Below are positions 9,263 to 17,772 of a stretch of DNA of 64,000 nt, one piece after another. The number at the start of each line of letters is the position of its first letter. The first letter of the stretch is position 1. Source of the stretch: Winogradskyella psychrotolerans (lineage in GTDB: Bacteria; Bacteroidota; Bacteroidia; Flavobacteriales; Flavobacteriaceae). Under the pieces are notes generated by a model, which worked only from the letters and a program-made list of their open reading frames with translations, searched no databases and was not told where the DNA came from. A program made the translations under genes and the position numbers. The stretch is from positions 335,821-399,820 of the forward strand of contig NZ_JAHKPN010000052.1 of the NCBI RefSeq assembly GCF_018860545.1, read 5' to 3'.

Positions 9263-10276
9263 ATGAATTTACATATTAAAAACGATTCGGGTTTCTTAGC
9301 CCTTGCAGTCAGAATGGTCATCGGTTGGACGTATTTTTCTGCATTTTTTAGACGCACCATTTTAGTCAACAAATTAGATCCAGAATTACCTGGTTATATT
9401 GGAGAAAAATTTAACCACTTCCTCCCCAACGCTTTAGGCATAAAACCTATTATTCAATATTTGGTAGAAAATCCTGATATACTCTATTACAATATGGTAG
9501 CATTTACCATCATTGAAGGCATCGTTGGCTTATTCATTATATTCGGATTATTCACCAGATTAATGAGTATTGGAGTCTTTGGCTTGGCCATGGGCATCCT
9601 TTTAGGTTCGGGTTGGATTGGCACCACCTGCTTAGATGAATGGCAGATTGGAGTGCTTGGTATTGCTACAGGTTTTGTTTTATTCTTAACAGGAAGCGGA
9701 CGATTTTCTTTAGATAATTATTTAATGAATAAGAATATCGCTTTCACTAAAAAGAAATGGTTTGCTTGGTTAGGTTCTGGCTTACATCCTATTAAGAATA
9801 GCCTATTTGGTAAAGTTGTAATTGTAGGTTCATTTTTTATATTAGGACTAACCCTCTATACTAATCAAGTGTTTCATGGTGGACTTTGGGGAACTTTGCA
9901 CAACAAATCTGTAAAACCTAAACTTGAAATTACAGAAGGAAAATTGGATAAAAACGGACTTTCTTTTGATGTTTTTAGAGTTGAAGGTGTTGATGTTTAT
10001 GGAGCTTGGATTATCGGCATAGAACTTAAAGATAAGAACGGCAATGTGGTTACAAACTATACTCAAAATCAGTTGGCCAACTTACCTGAACATGTTATAG
10101 AAAATTATTATATAGCAAAAATAAAACCTGGCAAACACAGTTTAATCACACCTTTGGGTGCCAAAGCCAAATTGAAATTCAACACTTCCGAACTTCAGAA
10201 TTTACCAAGTGGTAATTACACCATAAAAATGACAGATATTAGTGGAGCTAGTTGGGAACACCAAATAACCAAATAG
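9263..10276 (+). CDS. DoxD/DoxA fusion membrane protein (TQO small-subunit family)
   Basis: The 337-residue protein has an N-terminal DoxX/DoxD-like part of about 200 residues: membrane helices around RMVIGWTYFSAFFRR, MVAFTIIEGIVGLFIIFGL and WQIGVLGIATGFVLFLTGSG. A further helix at ~190-210 leads to a C-terminal exported domain of about 120 residues resembling DoxA (VYGAWIIGIELKDKNGN, LPSGNYTIKMTD). In Acidianus DoxD and DoxA are separate subunits of thiosulfate:quinone oxidoreductase; here they are fused. No sulfur-oxidation gene is nearby, so that activity is not established. A strong terminator follows. Confidence 0.78.
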   Translation: MNLHIKNDSGFLALAVRMVIGWTYFSAFFRRTILVNKLDPELPGYIGEKFNHFLPNALGIKPIIQYLVENPDILYYNMVAFTIIEGIVGLFIIFGLFTRLMSIGVFGLAMGILLGSGWIGTTCLDEWQIGVLGIATGFVLFLTGSGRFSLDNYLMNKNIAFTKKKWFAWLGSGLHPIKNSLFGKVVIVGSFFILGLTLYTNQVFHGGLWGTLHNKSVKPKLEITEGKLDKNGLSFDVFRVEGVDVYGAWIIGIELKDKNGNVVTNYTQNQLANLPEHVIENYYIAKIKPGKHSLITPLGAKAKLKFNTSELQNLPSGNYTIKMTDISGASWEHQITK

Positions 10277-10291
10277 CACAGTTATGAAAAC

Positions 10292-10340
10292 AACTCCTAA
10301 AATTATGGCTTTTCGCTATTCGTTTTAGGAGTTTTATTTT
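10292..10340 (+). terminator. Intrinsic terminator after the DoxD/DoxA gene
   Basis: An 11 bp perfect inverted repeat (AACTCCTAAAA at 10292-10302 with TTTTAGGAGTT at 10323-10333) encloses a 20-base loop and is followed by TTATTTT. It begins 16 bases after the stop codon. Confidence 0.8.
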
Positions 10341-10422
10341 CAAAAAACAAATCTCAGATTTAAGTGATGTTTATTTTTAAGTGTTTATTTTTATGGCAAT
10401 CACTAAATGACACCAAGCTTCC

Positions 10423-11697
10423 ATGCCGAAATTTAAAAATCAAATCCTTATTATCTTAGTTTTGGCTAGTGTTTCATGTATACAACATAAAAAGAAAGAT
10501 ATATTAGAAAAATCATCTACGACTTCAAACTCTGGACTTCAACTAGGTATTATAGATACAATATATTCCAAAATGCTCAACCAAGAGCGAGAACTTATTA
10601 TCTATATTCCGGAGAGCGCAAAAGACCCTAACAGGAAAAGAAAACAGTATCCCGTAGTTTATTTGTTGGATGGTCGCTATAATTTTGTTCCGTTTGTGGG
10701 AATGCTGAAACAGTATAGTGAAATGCATGATACTAAAATCCTACCTGAAATGATTGTAGTAGGCATATCTAATATTAATAATGAAAGCCGAATGATGGAT
10801 TTCTCTCCAACTACAGCCCGAAAACCAAAACAGTTTGGAGGAGGATCTCAGTTTCTAGAATTTATAAAAACTGAACTATTTCCGTATATAGAGCAAAATT
10901 ATTCAGGTGCTCAACACCGAACAATTATTGGACACTCATTTGGAGGTTTAGTCGTTATGCATGCGCTAACCAAGCATCCCGAAATGTTTGATAATTATTT
11001 ATTGATAGATGGCAGTCTTTATTTTGACAATAACCTTTTTCTAAACAATCCAACTTATAGTTTAACGGGAAAGCAACTTCAAAATAAAAATCTTTATATC
11101 GCCATTGCGAATACGGCCACTTATGGAAGTCATCTAGAAAGTATAAAAAAAGACACCATTACCGCTAATAAATATGTGCGTCACTCCTTAGACCTTGTGG
11201 ACCAAATAAATTATTCTGATACGAACTTGAATACGAGTTGGAAATATTATAATAACGATACTCATGGAAGTACGGCATATTTAGCTCAACTAGACGGTTT
11301 ACGGTTTTTTTATTCTTGGTTTGAATTTAAGGAAGAGCACAAATATCGTAGTAAATTTTTTGTACCCAAAACTAGTGACGACCACTTTGCTAGTTTAACA
11401 AAAAAGCATTTTAATAAGGTATCACAAAAATTAGGTTATACGTTTAAACCTGATAAAAATTGGGTTAGTAGTAATGCTAGTATGCTGCTTAACTATCATA
11501 AATTACCAAAACAAGCACTTGAAAATTATGAACTAAATATTGGATATTATCCCAATAGACCGGGCGTTTTTAAAGATTTAGCTGACTTTTACTTATTACA
11601 AAACGATACTGTTCTTGCAAAAAAATACTATACTAAAACTCTTGAATTGGAAAATAATCCTAATATTCAGAGTATCTTAACAGCACTAGAAAATTAA
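10423..11697 (+). CDS. Alpha/beta-hydrolase esterase lipoprotein with C-terminal TPR-like tail
   Basis: The 424-residue product has a lipoprotein signal (lipobox SVSC). Residues ~35-310 fit the putative-esterase family that includes enterochelin-esterase-like proteins: YPVVYLLDGRYNF, the nucleophile elbow GHSFGG, and a late HGSTAY segment that could carry the catalytic histidine. Residues ~350-424 look like tetratricopeptide helices (QALENYELNIGYYPNRP, DTVLAKKYYTKTLELE). The substrate is unknown. It precedes the next hydrolase by 14 bp, so the pair is probably one transcript and both act at the cell envelope. Confidence 0.82.
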   Translation: MPKFKNQILIILVLASVSCIQHKKKDILEKSSTTSNSGLQLGIIDTIYSKMLNQERELIIYIPESAKDPNRKRKQYPVVYLLDGRYNFVPFVGMLKQYSEMHDTKILPEMIVVGISNINNESRMMDFSPTTARKPKQFGGGSQFLEFIKTELFPYIEQNYSGAQHRTIIGHSFGGLVVMHALTKHPEMFDNYLLIDGSLYFDNNLFLNNPTYSLTGKQLQNKNLYIAIANTATYGSHLESIKKDTITANKYVRHSLDLVDQINYSDTNLNTSWKYYNNDTHGSTAYLAQLDGLRFFYSWFEFKEEHKYRSKFFVPKTSDDHFASLTKKHFNKVSQKLGYTFKPDKNWVSSNASMLLNYHKLPKQALENYELNIGYYPNRPGVFKDLADFYLLQNDTVLAKKYYTKTLELENNPNIQSILTALEN

Positions 11698-11711
11698 AAA
11701 TCCATTGAATT

Positions 11712-13553
11712 ATGATCATCTCACCAAAATCCATTTCAACTTTAATTATTGCGTTGTCAATTTCAATCCTAAGTTGCGCCCAAAACACCACAGAAAAAGC
11801 AACACCTATTTTCAAAGATGGAGAAGCTCAAATTGTTGAAGGTTTTAGTGATACTAATAAATGGATTCGACACGATTTATGGGTCGAAACCGAATTTGAC
11901 ACTGATGGTGATGGTAAACCAGACCGCATGCATGTGGCAGTCACACGACCTGAACAAACAGAAACCGAAGGTTTAAAACTACCTATAATCTATGTGACAA
12001 GTCCATATTTCGCTGGAGTCGCTGGCGATTTACCAGGAGTCATGTGGGATGTTGAAATAGAATTAGGAGACACAGCAAAAGAACGTGTTCACCCTGAAGT
12101 GACCAGAAGAGGGCAACGTCCAATTATTTCCAATTCGCACTTAAGAAAATGGGTCCCTAGAGGTTATATCGTAGTGCATTCTTCATCACCAGGAACAGGT
12201 CTTTCTGACGGAGCACCAACTATTGGTGGGCAAAATGAATCCTTAGCTCCAAAAGCAGTTATCGATTGGTTGTGTGGCAGATCAAAAGGCTACACCGAAC
12301 GAGAAGGAACCGAAGAAGTAGAAGCTTATTGGTCCACAGGAAAAGTGGGAATGACTGGCACATCCTATAACGGAACTTTACCTTTAGCAGCCGCAACCAC
12401 AGGAGTTGAAGGTTTAGAAGCCATTATTCCTATTGCACCAAACACTTCTTATTATCATTATTACCGTTCTAACGGTTTGGTACGTTCACCAGGTGGTTAT
12501 TTGGGTGAAGATATCGATGTCCTTTATGATTTTGTACATAGTGGGAAAGAAGAAAACAGGCCATACAATAACGAAACCATTAGAGATACCGAAATGAAAA
12601 ACGGTATGGATAGAGAAACTGGCGATTATAACGAATTTTGGGAAGGAAGAGATTACCTTAATCAAATGGATAACATGAAAGCTGCTTTATTAATGTCTCA
12701 TGGTTTTAACGATTGGAATGTCATGCCAGAACACAGCTACCGCATTTATAAAGCCGCAAAAGAAAAGGGACTACCAACTCAGATTTACTATCACCAAAAT
12801 GGCCATGGTGGACCACCTCCAATGTCTATGATGAATAAATGGTTTACAAAGTATCTTCATGGTATTGACAATGGTGTGGAAAAAGCTGAAAACAATGCTT
12901 ACATTGTTAGAGAATATGATAACCCACAAGAACCAACAGCTTATAAAGATTATCCAAATCCAGAGGCTTCAGATGTAACCCTTAATCTCACAGCAGGAGG
13001 AGTTATGTCTGGAGGATTAACACTTAACAAGGTTACGGCTGCAGGTGAAATGCTTATAGATGACGCCACTATTTCGGGAAGTGAACTTGCTAAAATAGCT
13101 TACTCAAAAAACAGATTACTCTATGTGACTGCTAAATTGAAAGAAGACCTTCACATTTCTGGTGTTCCACAAGTCACTATTGCATTAGCCAGCAGTAAAC
13201 CAGCAGCCAATTTATCGGTTTGGTTGGTCTCGTTACCTTGGCAAGAAGGGAAAGATGTAAAGATTACGGATAACATTATTACACGTGGTTGGGCTGATCC
13301 AAAAAACCACAAATCATTAACTAAAGAAGAAGATTTAGTAATTGGAAAAGATTATACGATAACCTTTGATTTACAACCTGATGATCAAATTATAAAAGCA
13401 GGACAACAAATTGGCTTAATGATATTTTCAAGCGACAAAGAATTTACATTACATCCAAAGCCAGGGACAGAACTGATGATACATTTAGGAAGTACTAAAT
13501 TAACATTGCCAATAGTTGGAGGAAAAGATGCTTTTACGAAGGCAACGCATTAG
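11712..13553 (+). CDS. X-Pro dipeptidyl-peptidase (S15/CocE-NonD) family hydrolase
   Basis: A 613-residue serine hydrolase with an N-terminal lipoprotein-type signal (lipobox ILSC). The alpha/beta-hydrolase core carries the nucleophile motif GTSYNG, the acid-containing HGFNDWNVMPEH, and NGHGGPP, which supplies the probable catalytic histidine. The last ~180 residues form the jelly-roll domain of the S15 family (VPQVTIALASSKPAANLSVWL). This layout matches lactococcal-type X-prolyl dipeptidyl aminopeptidases; related enzymes hydrolyse esters or acylated compounds, so the peptide substrate is inferred. Export suggests a role in peptide breakdown. Confidence 0.87.
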   Translation: MIISPKSISTLIIALSISILSCAQNTTEKATPIFKDGEAQIVEGFSDTNKWIRHDLWVETEFDTDGDGKPDRMHVAVTRPEQTETEGLKLPIIYVTSPYFAGVAGDLPGVMWDVEIELGDTAKERVHPEVTRRGQRPIISNSHLRKWVPRGYIVVHSSSPGTGLSDGAPTIGGQNESLAPKAVIDWLCGRSKGYTEREGTEEVEAYWSTGKVGMTGTSYNGTLPLAAATTGVEGLEAIIPIAPNTSYYHYYRSNGLVRSPGGYLGEDIDVLYDFVHSGKEENRPYNNETIRDTEMKNGMDRETGDYNEFWEGRDYLNQMDNMKAALLMSHGFNDWNVMPEHSYRIYKAAKEKGLPTQIYYHQNGHGGPPPMSMMNKWFTKYLHGIDNGVEKAENNAYIVREYDNPQEPTAYKDYPNPEASDVTLNLTAGGVMSGGLTLNKVTAAGEMLIDDATISGSELAKIAYSKNRLLYVTAKLKEDLHISGVPQVTIALASSKPAANLSVWLVSLPWQEGKDVKITDNIITRGWADPKNHKSLTKEEDLVIGKDYTITFDLQPDDQIIKAGQQIGLMIFSSDKEFTLHPKPGTELMIHLGSTKLTLPIVGGKDAFTKATH

Positions 13554-13608
13554 TCTAATTTAAATTTTTAAAAGAGGATTGAGATTTAATAATTATAGCA
13601 TATATAAA

Positions 13609-14145
13609 ATGAAGAATCACTTAGCCATTTTGCTACTATTAATTTTAGCATTCAGTTGCTCTAAAAATGATTTTGAAGACACTAAACTGTATATAGAATT
13701 TGACAAAGAGACATATCAATCCAATGATAACTTTGAATTAACAGTCCGTATTGTACCAATCGAAGCGGAAAAAACCATTAGGCTCTATAAAAATCTAAAT
13801 AATTTCGAAATTTCATTTTTATCAAAAGCTGAACATCTTGGGTTAACTCAGGAAATAAAAAAACGTTTTATTGAAGGACCTAGTTTAACCGGAGATGATA
13901 GTGAATATGTAGATAACTATACCATATCAAAGGAAAAGCCATTTGAAAAAAAAATTTTAGGTACCATTTCTGAAACGGAAAATAAAATAGTGATTGATAT
14001 ACCAGAATTGAAAATAAAGAATAAAATAGACAAAAAATATCTGCTCGATAATCCTAGTATATTAATTATGGGAAACTGCAGAACAGTTTACGGGATTGAA
14101 GGTAACCCTTTTGAATCAACAGAAATAAAAATAAAAGTGGAATAG
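13609..14145 (+). CDS. Hypothetical lipoprotein
   Basis: The 178-residue product (ATG at 13609) has a clear lipoprotein signal, LLLILAFSC. A TTG further upstream at 13579 would add ten residues before the signal and is less likely. The mature part is mostly predicted beta-strand (LYIEFDKETYQSNDNFELTV, ENKIVIDIPELKIKNKID), like an Ig-type or carbohydrate-binding fold, but no family is recognised. It follows the S15 hydrolase by 55 bp. Confidence 0.6.
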   Translation: MKNHLAILLLLILAFSCSKNDFEDTKLYIEFDKETYQSNDNFELTVRIVPIEAEKTIRLYKNLNNFEISFLSKAEHLGLTQEIKKRFIEGPSLTGDDSEYVDNYTISKEKPFEKKILGTISETENKIVIDIPELKIKNKIDKKYLLDNPSILIMGNCRTVYGIEGNPFESTEIKIKVE

Positions 14146-14281
14146 AAAACGTATTACAACATCGTAATGTCTATAACTTTAATTTTTCAACTTTTAAACC
14201 GACTTTCAAATCAAGTCTTAATTCTTAATTTTTGATTCTTTATTCTAAAGGCTAAGCACACTAAATTCTTAAAATAAAAAC

Positions 14282-14923
14282 CTAATTCTTATCCTCTAAC
14301 ATTGGTACAAATCTGAAATCACCAAACTCGTGCTTTTCAAATTCTTTTGGACCTTTTCTGATAAACATAGTCATGACCTGCACATCATCTCCAACAGGAA
14401 TTACGAGACGTCCTCCAATAGCTAATTGACTCAATAAAGGGTTAGGTACATAAGGTGCTCCTGCAGTTACAATAATACTTTGAAATGGTGCTTCATCTGG
14501 TAAACCTTTATAACCATCACCAAAAATAAGGCTCTTTGCTCTATATCCAATTTTAGGTAAAAACTTCGAAGTTTTCTTAAAGAGTTCTTGTTGACGCTCA
14601 ATACTATAAACTTTCGCTCCAAGTTCCAAAAGGACTGCGGTTTGATAACCACTACCAGTTCCAATTTCTAAAACTTTATCACCAGGTTTTACTTGTAATA
14701 ATTCAGATTGAAAAGCCACGGTATAAGGTTGAGAAATCGTTTGATCTGCAGCAATAGGAAACGCTTTATCTTGGTAAGCATGATCTATAAAACTAGAATC
14801 CATAAAGAAATGTCTAGGAATTTTACCAATGGCTTTTAAGACACCTTTATCTTTAATGTCTTTTTTAATCAGTGTATCAACAAGTTTTAGACGCATCCCT
14901 TGATGCTTAAATGTATCTTTCAA
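14282..14923 (-). CDS. pcm: Protein-L-isoaspartate O-methyltransferase
   Basis: Methylates abnormal L-isoaspartyl residues with SAM, starting their repair. Motifs seen are the PCMT N-terminal RHFFMDSSF, FPIAADQTISQPYTVAFQ, and the SAM-binding loop VLEIGTGSGYQTAVL. No ATG precedes the domain. A TTG at 14923 gives a 213-residue protein beginning KDTFKHQGMRLKLVD, the usual family start; another TTG at 14965 would add 14 hydrophobic residues and is less likely. It is divergent from the Gfo/Idh gene. Confidence 0.9.
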   Translation of the reverse strand: MKDTFKHQGMRLKLVDTLIKKDIKDKGVLKAIGKIPRHFFMDSSFIDHAYQDKAFPIAADQTISQPYTVAFQSELLQVKPGDKVLEIGTGSGYQTAVLLELGAKVYSIERQQELFKKTSKFLPKIGYRAKSLIFGDGYKGLPDEAPFQSIIVTAGAPYVPNPLLSQLAIGGRLVIPVGDDVQVMTMFIRKGPKEFEKHEFGDFRFVPMLEDKN

Positions 14924-15132
14924 AGCGTAGTTTAGTTTCCGTAAAAATAGCTCAAAGAAAAGCAAAATCCAACCTCAAAAAGTTCAAATTCTTAAAACAA
15001 AATTTCAAATTCTAGTTTATATCTAAGAAACAATCTTTTAAGGGATCAGTATCTGTTTTCCTTCTGAAATATTCACTTATCAATTTCGCAGTATTTTATA
15101 TTTTCTTTTTTCAATTTCTGAGCGAAAACGAC

Positions 15133-15140
15133 TATTTTTG
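15133..15140 (+). promoter_or_regulatory. Putative -7 promoter element of the Gfo/Idh gene
   Basis: TATTTTTG matches TAnnTTTG and lies 16 bases before the ATG at 15157. No clear -33 TTG is seen at normal spacing. Confidence 0.4.
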
Positions 15141-15156
15141 TTAAAAACAGAAAAAC

Positions 15157-16116
15157 ATGCTAAAAGCGGGAGTTCTCGGTGCTGGTCACCTTGGTAAAAT
15201 TCATTTAAGATTACTTAATCAATCCAATAAATATGACCTGGTCGGTTTTTACGATGCAGATGCTGAAAATGCAAAACGTGTTGTGGAAGAATTTGGCTAT
15301 ACCTATTTTGATTCCATAGATGATTTAATCGATGCTGTAGATATTGTTGATATTGTCACTCCTACCCTTTCCCATTATGATTGTGCGAAACAAGCCATTA
15401 AAAAAGGGAAACATATCTTTATAGAAAAGCCAATTACAAATACCGTTGAGGAAGCCGAAACTATTAGAACTTTGGTGGCAGAACACGGAGTAAAAGGTCA
15501 GGTTGGGCATGTAGAGCGTTTTAACCCTGCTTTTATTGGAGTGAAAGATCAGATTAAAAACCCGATGTTTATTGAATGTCACAGACTTGCTGAATTTAAT
15601 CCTCGTGGTACAGATGTGCCAGTGGTTTTAGATTTAATGATTCATGATATAGATATTATTCTTTCGGTGGTTCAATCACCTGTAAAACATATTTCTGCAA
15701 GTGGAGTTTCAGTCGTAAGTGAAACACCAGATATTGCGAATGCACGTATAGAATTTAAAAATGGTTGTGTAGCGAATTTAACCGCCAGTAGAATTTCGTT
15801 AAAGAATATGCGTAAAACACGTTTCTTTCAAAGAGATGCGTACATCTCAGTCGATTTTTTAGAAAAGAAATGTGAAGTGGTTAAAATGAAAGATGCTCCA
15901 GAACAACCTGGTGATTTTGATATGATTCTTCAAAATGCAGAAGGCGTTAAAAAACAAATCTATTTCGACAATCCAGACATTGCCAACAATAATGCTATTC
16001 TAGATGAACTCGAAACGTTTGCTGATGCCATCACTAATAACACAAAACCGATTGTAACGTTACATGATGGTACTGAGGCCTTACGTGTAGCCAACATGAT
16101 TATTAATCAGTTTTAA
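15157..16116 (+). CDS. Gfo/Idh/MocA family oxidoreductase
   Basis: A 319-residue NAD(P)-dependent dehydrogenase. The N-terminal Rossmann fold shows AGVLGAGHLGKIH at residues 4-16 and the second nucleotide motif FIEKPITNT near residue 90, the EKP lysine being the family's catalytic residue. The alpha/beta C-terminal domain contains HVERFNPAF and LMIHDIDIIL. The substrate is probably a sugar or cyclitol, but which one cannot be read from sequence. The downstream interval carries palindromic repeats before 3-hydroxybutyryl-CoA dehydrogenase. Confidence 0.9.
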   Translation: MLKAGVLGAGHLGKIHLRLLNQSNKYDLVGFYDADAENAKRVVEEFGYTYFDSIDDLIDAVDIVDIVTPTLSHYDCAKQAIKKGKHIFIEKPITNTVEEAETIRTLVAEHGVKGQVGHVERFNPAFIGVKDQIKNPMFIECHRLAEFNPRGTDVPVVLDLMIHDIDIILSVVQSPVKHISASGVSVVSETPDIANARIEFKNGCVANLTASRISLKNMRKTRFFQRDAYISVDFLEKKCEVVKMKDAPEQPGDFDMILQNAEGVKKQIYFDNPDIANNNAILDELETFADAITNNTKPIVTLHDGTEALRVANMIINQF

Positions 16117-16127
16117 AATCCAAAAGA

Positions 16128-16341
16128 GGCCCTTCCCTATCCCTTCCCAGAAGGAAGGAGATACTCGTACGAATCACTCAAACCCTAAAAAGAAATAGTA
16201 AATTAGACATAAATTAACATAACATTTTCCTTTCGTAGCCTGTGCTAAGCGTAGTCGAAGTAGAAAGGATTAAGGATAGTAAACAAAATTCTTATTATGC
16301 CCGAGTAAGAATTCCTTCCCTTTGGGAAGGTTAGGATGGGC
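16128..16341. repeat. Intergenic element with imperfect terminal inverted repeats
   Basis: The left end (16128-16158) and the reverse complement of the right end (16314-16341) align over about 28 bases, both containing GCCC, CCTTCCC and GGAAGG. Each end can also fold alone: CCTTCCC-TTT-GGGAAGG on the right. Between them lies a GC-richer piece bounded by CCTTTC (16229-16234) and GAAAGG (16263-16268). There is no ORF. This resembles a MITE or a pair of interspersed palindromes and fills most of the gap between two genes. Confidence 0.5.
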
Positions 16342-16352
16342 TATTTAAAATT

Positions 16353-17243
16353 ATGAAAAACATAGCAGTTATAGGTGCAGGAACCATGGGAAATGGTATT
16401 GCGCATACCTTTGCACAATCCGGATTTAACGTTCAACTTATTGATATTAGTGAAGCTTCTCTAAAACGAGGGATGGATACCATTTCTCGAAATTTAGACA
16501 GAATGGTCGCTAAAGAAAAAATAAGCGAGGATGATAAATCGACTACTTTAGGAAACATTACAACATTCACAAGTACTGAAGACGGTGTAAAAAATGCTGA
16601 TTTAGTGGTTGAAGCAGCTACGGAAAACATCGATTTAAAACTGAAAATTTTCAAACAGCTCGACGAGGTTTGTGATGAAAACACCATTTTAGCAACTAAT
16701 ACCTCTTCAATTTCCATTACTCAAATTGCAGCTGTAACATCACGTCCGGAAAAAGTGATAGGTATGCACTTTATGAATCCTGTGCCCATTATGAAATTGG
16801 TAGAAATTATCAGAGGTTATAACACAAGTGATGAGGTTACGACAACGATTATGGATTTATCTAAAACATTAGGTAAAGTACCAACAGAAGTGAACGATTA
16901 TCCTGGTTTTGTGGCTAATCGTATTTTAATGCCAATGATTAACGAATCTATTGAAACACTTTACAACGGAGTTGCTGGTGTTGAAGAAATTGATACCGTT
17001 ATGAAATTAGGAATGGCACATCCTATGGGTCCGTTACAACTCGCTGATTTTATAGGTTTAGATGTGTGTTTATCTATTCTTAATGTGATGTATGATGGCT
17101 TTAAAAACCCTAAATATGCACCTTGCCCTTTATTAGTTAACATGGTTATGGCAGGTAAATTAGGTGTTAAATCTGGTGAAGGTTTTTATAATTATTCTGA
17201 AAGTCGGAAGGCTGAGACGGTTGCTGGGCAGTTTTTGAAGTAA
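16353..17243 (+). CDS. 3-hydroxybutyryl-CoA dehydrogenase
   Basis: Oxidises or forms 3-hydroxyacyl-CoA with NAD(H). The 296-residue single-domain protein starts with the Rossmann motif VIGAGTMGNGIAHTFAQSG, has the catalytic-region GMHFMNPVPIMKLVEII near residue 140 and NDYPGFVANRILMP, and ends with LGVKSGEGFYNY. The length fits the stand-alone bacterial enzyme rather than multifunctional FadB. The stop codon is followed within two bases by a heptamer repeat array. Confidence 0.93.
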   Translation: MKNIAVIGAGTMGNGIAHTFAQSGFNVQLIDISEASLKRGMDTISRNLDRMVAKEKISEDDKSTTLGNITTFTSTEDGVKNADLVVEAATENIDLKLKIFKQLDEVCDENTILATNTSSISITQIAAVTSRPEKVIGMHFMNPVPIMKLVEIIRGYNTSDEVTTTIMDLSKTLGKVPTEVNDYPGFVANRILMPMINESIETLYNGVAGVEEIDTVMKLGMAHPMGPLQLADFIGLDVCLSILNVMYDGFKNPKYAPCPLLVNMVMAGKLGVKSGEGFYNYSESRKAETVAGQFLK

Positions 17244-17244
17244 A

Positions 17245-17300
17245 AAGTGTCAAGTGTGAAGTGTGAAGTGTGAAGTGTGAAGTGTGAAGTGTGAAGTAAG
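17245..17300. repeat. Tandem heptamer array upstream of the S23 gene
   Basis: Six exact copies of AAGTGTG occupy 17252-17293. A one-mismatch copy (AAGTGTC, 17245-17251) precedes them and a degenerate copy (AAGTAAG, 17294-17300) follows. The array starts right after the 3-hydroxybutyryl-CoA dehydrogenase stop and ends 24 bases before the four-helix-bundle ATG. Confidence 0.95.
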
Positions 17301-17324
17301 ATTACTCAATTAATACAGTAATTA

Positions 17325-17696
17325 ATGAAAGTACAAGATTTATTAGCTTATAAAAAAGGTTTTAAATTAGCAATGGACATATTTCAGCTATCAAAGGAAT
17401 TTCCTAAAGAAGAAACTTATTCATTAACTGATCAAATAAGAAGATCGTCGAGAAGTGTTTGCGCTAATTTATCTGAAGCCTATAGAAAGCGACGATATCC
17501 TAAACATTTTATTAGTAAACTAACAGATTGTGATGCTGAAAATGGAGAAACACAAACTTGGCTAGAATTTGCTTTAGCTTGTGATTATATTTCAAATGAG
17601 ACCTATAACAACTTACTGAAAGAATCACAAGACATAGCTAATCTCATAAATTATATGATATTGAATCCTAATAAATTCGGTTCAAAAGAATCTTAA
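17325..17696 (+). CDS. Four-helix-bundle protein (S23/IVP family)
   Basis: The 123-residue protein belongs to the family named for ORFs in 23S rRNA intervening sequences: LLAYKKGFKLAMDIFQLSK, then FPKEETYSLTDQIRRSSRSV, NLSEAYRKR, and a last helix LLKESQDIANLINYMI. Relatives include the accessory bAvd proteins of diversity-generating retroelements, which bind nucleic acid. No rRNA gene or reverse transcriptase is nearby, so the role is unknown. It is flanked by heptamer arrays in opposite orientations (17245-17300 and 17742-17766), suggesting insertion as a cassette between metabolic genes. Confidence 0.88.
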   Translation: MKVQDLLAYKKGFKLAMDIFQLSKEFPKEETYSLTDQIRRSSRSVCANLSEAYRKRRYPKHFISKLTDCDAENGETQTWLEFALACDYISNETYNNLLKESQDIANLINYMILNPNKFGSKES

Positions 17697-17741
17697 CATA
17701 AAGTAAAATTACATAAATAAGAACCCTTACTATTTACTCAA

Positions 17742-17766
17742 CACTTTTCACTTTACACTTTTCACT
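17742..17766. repeat. Inverted heptamer array downstream of the S23 gene
   Basis: Period-7 repeats CACTTTT, CACTTTA, CACTTTT and a partial CACT lie end to end. Read on the other strand they are AGTGAAA-type heptamers, close to the AGTGTGA phase of the array at 17245-17300, so the arrays face each other across the four-helix-bundle gene. The array ends six bases before the DUF1015 ATG. Confidence 0.75.
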
Positions 17767-17772
17767 AAAAAA

